From NCBI RefSeq assembly GCF_010122465.1, contig NZ_WLZY01000001.1:806001-870000 (forward strand): a stretch of DNA of 64,000 nt. The letters run 5' to 3'. This document shows, piece by piece, positions 55,731 to 63,114 of the stretch. The position numbers were made by a program, and so were the translations under genes. The stretch is from Phytoactinopolyspora mesophila (lineage in GTDB: Bacteria > Actinomycetota > Actinomycetes > Jiangellales > Jiangellaceae). The number at the start of each line of letters is the position of its first letter. Position 1 is the first letter of the stretch. The notes beneath the pieces were generated by a model, which searched no databases, was not told the DNA's origin, and saw only the letters and a program-made list of their open reading frames with translations.

Positions 55731-56186
55731 TCAGTCGACCGGATTCGACAGCCACTCACCTTCGAGCATGGCTGTTCTGCCAGGAAACTCGTGAAACCCG
55801 TTCCATACCTGAACACGGCGAGGGAACAGGCGAATGTAGACGTAACCCGGCATCTGACGTGGGTCATGGGAGACGGCTGCGAAGCGGTCGGCCGCGTCCG
55901 AGGCGATCTTGGACACCGGCACGAGACCATCGAGGACCGTATCGATCATCACAACGTCGGAGGTGGTGCCTAATGCCAGACGTGCGCGCCGTGTCTCCTG
56001 GAGGTTCCGCACCGTCTTGCTGTTCTCGCCAGTTGCGGTGACGACGACGTCGTCGTCGACGATGAACGCCACCGGAATCAGGTGTGGCCCCGTGCGCCCG
56101 CCTGTCGACAGCCACATCTGGAAGTCCTGCTGAAGGCGTCGTTGAGCAGCAGCTACCCGCTCGTCATGAGTGCGAGGCGTCGGCAC
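55731..56186 (-). CDS. PPOX (pyridoxamine 5'-phosphate oxidase-like) flavin-binding protein
   Basis: A 151-residue split-barrel protein. PHLIPVAFIVDDDVVVTATGENSKTVRNLQETRRARLAL matches the flavin-reductase/F420-dependent 'PPOX class' start, and the rest keeps the short strand pattern. GTG 56186 has GAAGGGA upstream. Such proteins bind FMN or F420, and the substrate is unknown. It is a single gene. Confidence 0.8.
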   Translation of the reverse strand: MPTPRTHDERVAAAQRRLQQDFQMWLSTGGRTGPHLIPVAFIVDDDVVVTATGENSKTVRNLQETRRARLALGTTSDVVMIDTVLDGLVPVSKIASDAADRFAAVSHDPRQMPGYVYIRLFPRRVQVWNGFHEFPGRTAMLEGEWLSNPVD

Positions 56187-56300
56187 GATGGATCCCTTCT
56201 TCGTTGGCAGTGGCTCGCGTGGTCGGCGTCGAAATTGGCGCACGAAAGCAAGCGCGCAGGCCCGCAGCCATGACACCTGCGGTGACGTGAGGGCCCGCGA

Positions 56301-56810
56301 TCACGCGGTGGTCAGAGTCGCTTGTGCGTAGCGGTCGAGCAAGCCGGGCCAACCGCCGGTGCCGTCGTCGAGGTGGAAGCGGGCAGGTTCTGGGTAGGTG
56401 AACCGCTCCAGGTGGCGATGTTCCAGATCGACCTTCGTCAAACGAGGCCCGAGGTCCGTGAAGCGGAGCTCAACCTCGGTTCGCATCCTCGGGTCGTACT
56501 GCCAGAACCCGTGGCACAAGCTGCCGGCGGTGATTCCCGGGATCGCGGTCTGCAGCTGCCACGCGAGAACGAGGCGGTGCGGCGGGTCCCACGCGAGGAC
56601 CGCGCCCCAGTCGCACTGTTCACCGTCGACGGATTCCTCGTACCACCGACCGCCGACGTGGGGTTCGATCGTCACTCGGGCTTGTGGTGCCTGGGTGATG
56701 CTGTTCTGTACTGGCCACCAGCGGTCGATGCCATCAACAAACGTTTGAAATGCTCGGTCGATGTCGGCGGGCACCGTAACGCTTCGATGCACGGGTTCAG
56801 GTGCGCTCAT
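56301..56810 (-). CDS. SRPBCC/AHSA1-domain protein
   Basis: A 169-residue START-like hydrophobic-cavity protein: VHRSVTVPADIDRAFQTFVDGIDRWWPV, VGGRWYEES and WDPPHRLVLAW are AHSA1 landmarks. ATG 56810 (or 56816) overlaps the end of the ArsR gene, a very common ArsR-SRPBCC pairing in actinobacteria. The function is unknown beyond binding of a hydrophobic ligand. Confidence 0.86.
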   Translation of the reverse strand: MSAPEPVHRSVTVPADIDRAFQTFVDGIDRWWPVQNSITQAPQARVTIEPHVGGRWYEESVDGEQCDWGAVLAWDPPHRLVLAWQLQTAIPGITAGSLCHGFWQYDPRMRTEVELRFTDLGPRLTKVDLEHRHLERFTYPEPARFHLDDGTGGWPGLLDRYAQATLTTA

Positions 56811-57129
56811 CGGCATCACCCATATGGATGTCGGCGTCGGGGAAACTGGCTCGGAACGACGCCAGGGACTGATCCCAGAAAACGTCGAGATAGGCCCGAA
56901 GCTCGGCAAAGCCCTGCGGGTCGACCTGGTAAAGGCGCCGCGTGGCCTGTTGGCGTTCGAAGACCAAGCCAGCCTGCTTCAAGACTGCCAGATGCTGCGA
57001 CACGGCGGGTCGGCTGATCGGAAGAGTCTTCGCCAGCTCGCCGACCGCGATCGGCCCCTCGGTGAGGCGCTCGAAGATCTCGCGGCGCATCGGGTCACCG
57101 ATGGCCGCGAGCATGTCGATTGCGCCCAT
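56797..57129 (-). CDS. ArsR-family transcriptional regulator
   Basis: A 110-residue winged-helix repressor: GDPMRREIFERLTEGPIAVGELAKTLPISRPAVSQHLAVLKQAGLV. It lacks the Cys metal box of classical ArsR, so the signal is probably not arsenite. AGGAGG precedes ATG 57129. It is cotranscribed with the SRPBCC gene, which overlaps its end. Repeats upstream (57143-57196) are the likely operator. Confidence 0.88.
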   Translation of the reverse strand: MGAIDMLAAIGDPMRREIFERLTEGPIAVGELAKTLPISRPAVSQHLAVLKQAGLVFERQQATRRLYQVDPQGFAELRAYLDVFWDQSLASFRASFPDADIHMGDADERT

Positions 57130-57142
57130 TAGTCCTCCTGGT

Positions 57143-57196
57143 CGGTAAGTACTCGGTTACCGTAAGCTGCCACTGACCGTAAGTCAAGGCTTACCG
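57143..57196. promoter_or_regulatory. Candidate ArsR operator repeats
   Basis: Inverted CGGTAAG (57143-57149) and CTTACCG (57190-57196) flank two direct ACCGTAAG copies (57159-57166 and 57176-57183, 17 bases apart), just upstream of the arsR start. Multiple phased half-sites suit autoregulation. Confidence 0.5.
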
Positions 57197-57229
57197 AGGA
57201 GTCCGGATCATGCCGCCAAAGGACCGAGG

Positions 57230-57470
57230 TGGCGTCACCCGCAACAACTAGTGTCAAGGGGCCGAAGAACGAGCCGGGGTAAGTACCTGGATTGACCTCG
57301 AGTTCGTCGACCGGGACGGCCGCAAATCCGGGTAGCGCTCGACCGGCCCAGGGCGATCCGCAGCTCCAGTCGGGCCAGGTGCTGGCCGAGGCATTGGTGC
57401 ACGCCATATCCGAAGGTGAGGTGGCCGGCTACGTCGCGGCCCGGGCCGAACTCATCGGGCGACTCGACGA
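57230..57470 (-). pseudogene. Cytochrome P450 C-terminal remnant, frameshifted
   Basis: Reading right to left, one frame gives [23 protein letters not shown] (heme-binding FGxGxHxCLG with Cys ligand) and [11 protein letters not shown]. The continuation [20 protein letters not shown], the usual P450 end, is in another frame, so a frameshift lies near 57340. The roughly 350 residues before the heme loop are absent. It is a decayed gene piece between the ArsR and kinase operons. Confidence 0.75.
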
Positions 57471-57570
57471 AGTATGCAGTCAACGCTTGCGCACAATTCT
57501 CGGCGAGGAGACGCCCCACAGACATAGGCGAAATTGCTCATCCTTGTCATGAATTGACCTCGCCAGGTCA

Positions 57571-58515
57571 TTACCTGCCGGTCATGACGTACAGGTAGGG
57601 AGGACTGTGCACCACCTCGCCCCGGGTGGCCTTGCGCGCGAGGGCGAGTGCACCGTCGGTGGACGTGCCGCTCGGGCTGACGACCCGCACGTCCGGCACC
57701 AGCGCGACGAGGCTCGTCGTGAACGGGTCCAGGAGCAGCTGACCGGCATCGAAGAGCCGCCCGCCCCAGGAGACCCGTGGTTGCGAACCGAACGCGGCCG
57801 CCGCGGCGGCCTGGGCCAGGCACCGGCCCGCATCTCGCCAGATGCCGTTGGCAATCGGGTCGCCCGTATGGGCCGCCTCGGCGACGGCTGTCGCGAACTG
57901 GGCCAGCACGTGTGCCGGCGACGGCACGTCGTAGGTGTGGGCAACAAGCTTCGATGGGTGGCCATAGACAGCATGCAGCCGCTCCAGCAAGGCCGCTGAG
58001 CCGTCCTCGCGGCCGTCATGGGCACGCAGCGCGGCTCTCAGGCCACGCGCACCGATCCAGGCGCCGCCCCCGTCGTCGCCCAGCGCATAACCCCAGCCGT
58101 CTACTCGTCGCCAGATGTGTTCGAAATCCGTGCCGAGCGCGATGGCCCCGGTGCCGGCGGCAACGACGACGCCGGGTTCGTACTCGAGCGAGCCCACATG
58201 CGTGGTGAGCACGTCGCCTGCGAGGATGAACGTATCGATGTCGAGCTGTCTACTCAGCGCCCGCGACAGCTCTGCCGGGGCATCGTCGAGTCCCGGGACG
58301 CCGGTCATGCCGATCGCCACCGCGTGATACCGGCGTGTCCCCTGTGCGGAGGGTGCATTCAACGCGTCCACTATCCGCGGCGCCAGCCTCGCTACATCGA
58401 CCTTGCCGTTGATCCGAGGGACCGGACGGCCGTCGTCGAAGAGTGTTGCCCTCCCCTGGAACTCGAGCTGCCCACGGACGCCACCGCCGCCGACGTCGAT
58501 GCCGGCGATGTTCAT
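57571..58515 (-). CDS. BadF/BadG-type amino-sugar kinase
   Basis: A 314-residue ASKHA-fold kinase: NIAGIDVGGGGVRGQLEF (phosphate 1), LAGDVLTTHVGSL, VVVAAGTGAIALGTD and WGYALGDDGGGAWIGARGLRAAL, as in N-acetylglucosamine kinases and the MurK group. ATG 58515 overlaps the murQ stop by 4 bases. Encoded beside MurQ and a GH89 enzyme, it should phosphorylate free GlcNAc or MurNAc released by the hydrolase. It is the last gene of the operon. Confidence 0.86.
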   Translation of the reverse strand: MNIAGIDVGGGGVRGQLEFQGRATLFDDGRPVPRINGKVDVARLAPRIVDALNAPSAQGTRRYHAVAIGMTGVPGLDDAPAELSRALSRQLDIDTFILAGDVLTTHVGSLEYEPGVVVAAGTGAIALGTDFEHIWRRVDGWGYALGDDGGGAWIGARGLRAALRAHDGREDGSAALLERLHAVYGHPSKLVAHTYDVPSPAHVLAQFATAVAEAAHTGDPIANGIWRDAGRCLAQAAAAAAFGSQPRVSWGGRLFDAGQLLLDPFTTSLVALVPDVRVVSPSGTSTDGALALARKATRGEVVHSPPYLYVMTGR

Positions 58516-59414
58516 GCGTGTTCCAGCCGTGCCGCGGCGATGGCCTGGCGAATGCCCGTGTGTGCCGCGACCGCAGCCCGGGCGCGTTCCGGCGCGCATC
58601 CGGTGAGCAGGTACACCAGGGCCTGCGAGACGATGCCGTCGTTCTCTTCCAAGGCCTTCCGGCAGGTGGGCGCATCGGCTCCGGTCGCCTCACTCAACAC
58701 GTTCACCGCACGCTCCCGCAGCTTCGCGTTGGTGGCCACCAGCCCGATCATGAGATTCCCGTAGGTCCGCCCGGCCTTGATCATCAGTGCGGTCGAGAAC
58801 GAGTTCAGGATGAGCTTCGTCGCTGTTCCGGCCTTGAGCCGGGTCGAACCGCTCAGCGCCTCGGCTCCCGTGTCAGCGACGACGGTGAGGTCCGCGGCCT
58901 CCCGTAAAACAGCCGCAGGGTTACAGGTCACGAGGATGGTGAGCGCGCCCATCGTCCGCGCGGCGCTGAGCGCGCCGGCCACATAGGCCGTGGACCCGGA
59001 GGCGGTGATCCCCACCGCCACGCTCGACTCGTCGAGGTCCGCCGCGTCGGTGGCGCCAAGGTGCGCGGCGTCCTCGTAGTCGAGGGAACTGTCCGTCACC
59101 GCAGCCAGCCCACCAGGAAAGTGAGCGGTGAACAGCCCGGCGGCCACTCCGAAGGTGGGAGTGATCTCCGACGCGTCCAGCAGCGCGAGGCGACCCGAAG
59201 CGCCAGCCCCGAAATAGTGCACCGTGCCGCCGCGGCTCAGCCGCAGGTGCGCGGCCTCCACCGCTTCGGCCAACTGGTCGCCGGCCTCGTCGACGGCTCT
59301 GACCGCGTTGGCGTCCTCGTCGTTCAGCAGCCGGACGATGTCGCGGGTGCTGGCCGTGTCGATCGCGGCGGTGCGCGGGTTGCGTGCCTCGGTGGCCGAT
59401 CTCTGCGCAGTCAT
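58512..59414 (-). CDS. murQ: N-acetylmuramic acid 6-phosphate etherase
   Basis: A 300-residue SIS-domain enzyme that converts MurNAc-6-phosphate to GlcNAc-6-phosphate and D-lactate. It has the diagnostic HYFGAGASGRLALLDASEITPTF with the catalytic Glu, then VGITASGSTAYVAGAL and SGSTRLKAGTATKLILNSFSTA, nearly identical in layout to E. coli MurQ. ATG 59414 overlaps the GH89 stop. In context it feeds amino sugars into glycolysis after phosphorylation by the neighbour kinase. Confidence 0.93.
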   Translation of the reverse strand: MTAQRSATEARNPRTAAIDTASTRDIVRLLNDEDANAVRAVDEAGDQLAEAVEAAHLRLSRGGTVHYFGAGASGRLALLDASEITPTFGVAAGLFTAHFPGGLAAVTDSSLDYEDAAHLGATDAADLDESSVAVGITASGSTAYVAGALSAARTMGALTILVTCNPAAVLREAADLTVVADTGAEALSGSTRLKAGTATKLILNSFSTALMIKAGRTYGNLMIGLVATNAKLRERAVNVLSEATGADAPTCRKALEENDGIVSQALVYLLTGCAPERARAAVAAHTGIRQAIAAARLEHA

Positions 59415-61627
59415 CGGGCTCCTCGTCGTCTGTCGTGCTGTGACGCTCGCGGGAGCGAGCAGGCGAGCGTGGCGTACATGGTGTGAAGCCGGCGTGATTC
59501 TCTTGTCGTGTCTTGGACGCCGGCGGGAGGCAGCATTCTGGGACCGTTCCGGATGAACGAGTCGGCGAGTTCTCGCAACCCCATGTCCAGGTCTGCAGCC
59601 GCCGTCCCCGCGGCCGGGTCCGCGTCGGCGGCGGCCTTCAGCCCGCCAGCCCACAGCGCCCAGCGATGGCGGTAGTAGCCACCGACGAGCCCACTCCAGA
59701 CCCGGCCCGAGTAATCATCGAGCAACGGGCTGCTCGACTCACCCCAGGTAGTGACGATCCGTCGCGCGTTGTCGATCAGCACGGCCCGCTCGAGCTGGTC
59801 AGTGGCCCAGCGCGCGGCAGCGTCCTCCCAATGCTCGAACGTGAACTCGACCCTCGTACCCAGTAGGCGTTCCAGGTCGTCGAACACACCCAGGAACCGC
59901 TCGACGCGGTGACGAACATCGCCTTCCGTGTCTCCCAGATGTTCGACGATCTCCAGGTAGAGGTGGTCAGCGACACGCGACATCACTGCGATGCCGACGT
60001 CGACGAGATCGTGCCCGAGCGTACCCCTGGCCAGCACGGCGTCGTTTTCAGCAGCATCGATCATCCGGGCCCAAGCATCGACCAGAAGGCCGGCGTCGTA
60101 CCAGACCAGCCCGCGAACCTCAGCCCGCATGTTCTCCAGCCAGGGGCCTACGTCTGCGGTGATGCCCGAATACGACGGCTTGGCCGTGAGCACTCCGGTG
60201 AACAGCTCCGGAAAGATCCGCACCTCACTCGCGTCATAGACGGTGTTGAGCAGGCCCTGCCAGGCGGTCAGCAGCGGCCCGGACACAGTGCCGTAGCGCT
60301 CGGCGACGAAGCCCGGCAGCCAGGCGGTCGCGTCGGCGGGACGCTGCCACAACTGGTCGGCGACAAACTCGAAGAAGACGGGGTTGTTCCGCGTCGCCTC
60401 CATCGACAGCCCGAGTCCCACTGGCGGATGAACGCTGCCCAGCGCGGAGTCGATCTCATGCACGACGCCGTTCACGTCGGCGATCGGCTCGGTGCGCCCG
60501 CCGAAGTTGAGCAGTGCACACCACAGCCATGACTTCCCGGAGAGCCCACTGAGCCGTTGCCACTGCGGGTCGCTCTCGGCCCATAGGTCGGCCAGGAGCA
60601 AGCGATCGTCCGGAATCGCGTTCAGGAAGTCGCGGATGCGTTCGTCTGTCCAGTAATCCGCTTGATACGAGAACGGCCAAGCCTGCATGAGCCAGACCGC
60701 GTGCGGATCCGCCGACAGCATCCCGTTGAGTGTCGACGTAGCGACCGCGCCGGCGAAATCCGGATCGCCATCCACCGGCGGCATCTCGATGAACGGGTCC
60801 GCTGCGTACAGGTGATCGGTACCGTACAGCTCGGCTTGCGCCTTCGTGATCTCGGCCCCTACCTGCTCGAACAGGGGATCGGTGGGCGGCAGGACGTGCG
60901 TGGTGAATCCCTGCCAGGTCCGTGGGCTGGCCAGCTCCGGTGCCAGCTGCCGCGGAACGTGCCCGGTGAAGCCCGGTAGCACTGGGGTCATCCCGAACGA
61001 GCGCTCACGCTCGAGGATGGCGGCTCCCAGATCGCGATGGCTGTCGATCCATGCCTGCGAGAGCGGCCCGGCAAAGGTGTCGAGGCAGCCCATGTACTGA
61101 AACGGAAGATAGCCCGGGCCACCGAGGAATTCCCGGACCTCCTCCCCCGTCAACCCCAAGCGCGTGTACGCGGCCAACAGAACAGCCTCGTGCCCGGTCA
61201 GGGCGAGCGGCATGGTGACACCGTGCAGCGCCATCCAGTCGATCTCGCGCTCCCACTCCTGCCAGGTCCAGTAGGGCATCGTGTAACTGAAGGTGCAGAA
61301 GTTCAGGTAATAGCCTTCCTGGACCCGTGCCTCCCCAGAAGTCTCCGGCGCATCCGGCAACGAGTGGATCGGCAGCGGCAATGCCGTGTCCCAGTGCACT
61401 GCACGACCACAGTGCCGGCGGAGAAAGTGGTGCAGCGCCACGGCGGCGCTCACCCCGTCTGTCGCCGCTATGCTCAGCTCACCGGCGACCGCCCAGTAGC
61501 TGTAGTGCCGCCCCGGCTGGCCGGACAGGCGGAAATGAACGGAGTTCCAGATGTCTCCGAGTACACGCTCGGTGAGTCCCTGGAGCGTGGCTGCCCATGG
61601 TGCGGGCTTGTCGTCGTCGCATTTCAA
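59411..61627 (-). CDS. GH89 alpha-N-acetylglucosaminidase-like protein
   Basis: A 738-residue homologue of NAGLU. It has VQEGYYLNFCTFSYTMPYWTWQEWEREIDWMALHGVTMPLALTGHEA and GYLPFQYMGCLDTFAGPL, LPGFTGHVP, then DPFIEMPPVDG and MQAWPFSYQADYW, all GH89 landmarks. Glu residues in the WQEWEREID and DPFIE regions fit the catalytic pair. No signal peptide is visible, so a cytosolic role after uptake is likely. It is the first gene of the operon with murQ and the kinase, opposite the ROK regulator. The substrate is a terminal alpha-GlcNAc glycoside. Confidence 0.85.
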   Translation of the reverse strand: MKCDDDKPAPWAATLQGLTERVLGDIWNSVHFRLSGQPGRHYSYWAVAGELSIAATDGVSAAVALHHFLRRHCGRAVHWDTALPLPIHSLPDAPETSGEARVQEGYYLNFCTFSYTMPYWTWQEWEREIDWMALHGVTMPLALTGHEAVLLAAYTRLGLTGEEVREFLGGPGYLPFQYMGCLDTFAGPLSQAWIDSHRDLGAAILERERSFGMTPVLPGFTGHVPRQLAPELASPRTWQGFTTHVLPPTDPLFEQVGAEITKAQAELYGTDHLYAADPFIEMPPVDGDPDFAGAVATSTLNGMLSADPHAVWLMQAWPFSYQADYWTDERIRDFLNAIPDDRLLLADLWAESDPQWQRLSGLSGKSWLWCALLNFGGRTEPIADVNGVVHEIDSALGSVHPPVGLGLSMEATRNNPVFFEFVADQLWQRPADATAWLPGFVAERYGTVSGPLLTAWQGLLNTVYDASEVRIFPELFTGVLTAKPSYSGITADVGPWLENMRAEVRGLVWYDAGLLVDAWARMIDAAENDAVLARGTLGHDLVDVGIAVMSRVADHLYLEIVEHLGDTEGDVRHRVERFLGVFDDLERLLGTRVEFTFEHWEDAAARWATDQLERAVLIDNARRIVTTWGESSSPLLDDYSGRVWSGLVGGYYRHRWALWAGGLKAAADADPAAGTAAADLDMGLRELADSFIRNGPRMLPPAGVQDTTRESRRLHTMYATLACSLPRASQHDRRRGAR

Positions 61628-61664
61628 CAGGGATATTCACCTCCAGCCGCATTTAGTTTCGTAC

Positions 61665-61674
61665 GGTACGTACC
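61665..61674. promoter_or_regulatory. Candidate ROK operator
   Basis: GGTACGTACC is a perfect palindrome within a longer symmetric-looking stretch (CGTACGGTACGTACCAAAG) in the short gap between the GH89 operon and its divergent regulator. Confidence 0.4.
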
Positions 61675-61720
61675 AAAGTATGGTAGCGTATCGCACAGGA
61701 TCCGTTCACGGGAGGATTTG

Positions 61721-62989
61721 TTGAGCGCTCCGGACACCGTGGTTGCCGCCGGCACCGAATTCATGCGCGAGATCAACGCATCCGCCATCTTGCGGCAGCT
61801 GCGAGCGGACCGCAGCATGAGCGTCGCCGCGCTCGCTGAAGCGGTGGGATTGTCGCGACAGGCTGTCACCCGGTCCCTCCACGCGCTGGCCTCCGAGGGG
61901 CTGGTGGAGTTCAAGGCTCCCGAGCGGGGTGCTACCCGAATGGGCCGCCCGGCGCAGCTCGTCCGCTTCCGGGCAGAGGCCGGCTACGTCTTGGGGATCT
62001 CCATCGACCCTCGGCACATCCGCGTCGCACTGTGTGATCTGGTCGGCGACATCGTGGCCGCCGATCACGTGGAATTCCAGGCCGAGCCGAACGGCCAGGA
62101 GGCACTCGACACCCTTGTGGCCGGGATCAATCGCACCCTCGAGGCAGCCGCCGTCGTCCGGGACGACGTGTGGTTCGCGTCCGTGGGCGCCCCGGGCATC
62201 GTGGATCCGGCAGCCGGAGTGATCAAGCTGATCCCGAGCATGCCGGGGATCTCCGGCGACGTATTAGTGCGCACTGTCGCTGACATGCTGAGCTGCACCG
62301 TCTACCTCGATAACGACGTCAAACTGGCCACCCAGGGTGAGTTGTGGCGCGGCGTCGATCACCCACAGGAATCTCTCGTCGTGATTCACTGGGGCGATCG
62401 GGTGGGAGCCGGAATCGTCTTGCAAGGCCGGTTGTATCGCGGGGCATCCAACGACGCCGGAGATATCGGATTCCTCGATTTCGTCCCCGGCACCGCGGAA
62501 ACAGCGCAGGAGCCTGCGGCACAAAGCTCGGCAGGCTTGGGACGGTTCGAACAATGGGTCGGTGCCGGCGAGATCGTCGCACTGGCCTCGGCTGTCGCAC
62601 AACGCCTCGGTGACAACGACCTCGCCAGCCAATTGGACTCCGACGCCGATCAACAGCTCGACGCCGTGATCGACGCATTCGTCGCGGGGGCGCCGGCCGC
62701 CGTCGAGGCGATCGACATCGTCGCGGGCCGCTTCGCCACGGGCATAGCAGCAATCCGGTCGATCCTCGACCCCGGACTGGTTGTGATCGGCGGGCCTCTG
62801 GCCAGATGTGGGGAGCCGCTTCTCGAAGCGCTCGGCCGCCATCTCGAACGGCACCCTCTCAATCAGCCGGCCTTGGAGATTTCGGCGCTCGGCGACGACG
62901 CTGAGCTGTACGGCGCGCTATTCCACGCCCTGGCCGAGGTCGAGCGAACCGGATTCGGCCGCGTCGAGAAGAGGCGCTCCGCGTCTTGA
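61721..62989 (+). CDS. ROK-family transcriptional regulator
   Basis: A 422-residue regulator: an N-terminal winged helix (AILRQLRADRSMSVAALAEAVGLSRQAVTRSLHAL) and a ROK sugar-binding domain (LGISIDPRHIRVALCDL, GAPGIVDPAAG, LDNDVKLATQGELW). The usual ROK zinc motif (CxCGxxGCxE) is absent; the segment reads FVPGTAETAQEPAAQSS. TTG 61721 is preferred because GGAGG ends 5 bases upstream; longer in-frame forms run antisense into GH89. It should control the divergent amino-sugar operon. Confidence 0.84.
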   Translation: MSAPDTVVAAGTEFMREINASAILRQLRADRSMSVAALAEAVGLSRQAVTRSLHALASEGLVEFKAPERGATRMGRPAQLVRFRAEAGYVLGISIDPRHIRVALCDLVGDIVAADHVEFQAEPNGQEALDTLVAGINRTLEAAAVVRDDVWFASVGAPGIVDPAAGVIKLIPSMPGISGDVLVRTVADMLSCTVYLDNDVKLATQGELWRGVDHPQESLVVIHWGDRVGAGIVLQGRLYRGASNDAGDIGFLDFVPGTAETAQEPAAQSSAGLGRFEQWVGAGEIVALASAVAQRLGDNDLASQLDSDADQQLDAVIDAFVAGAPAAVEAIDIVAGRFATGIAAIRSILDPGLVVIGGPLARCGEPLLEALGRHLERHPLNQPALEISALGDDAELYGALFHALAEVERTGFGRVEKRRSAS

Positions 62990-63034
62990 CAGCGTGGCAG
63001 CCCGCCCCGGAAGTGCGGGTCTTCGCCACTTGTT

Positions 63035-63090
63035 CTTGATCATTGTGCTCCTTTAGGCGTCATAGCACCTAAAGGAGCACAATGATCAAG
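63035..63090. terminator. 23-bp perfect palindrome, copy 2 (bidirectional terminator-like)
   Basis: Arms 63035-63057 and 63068-63090 repeat those at 49976-50031 exactly; only one loop base differs (T for C). It lies between the ROK gene and the convergent P-type ATPase. Confidence 0.85.
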
Positions 63091-63114
63091 AAGGTTCCGC
63101 TGTGGACCGCCGGG

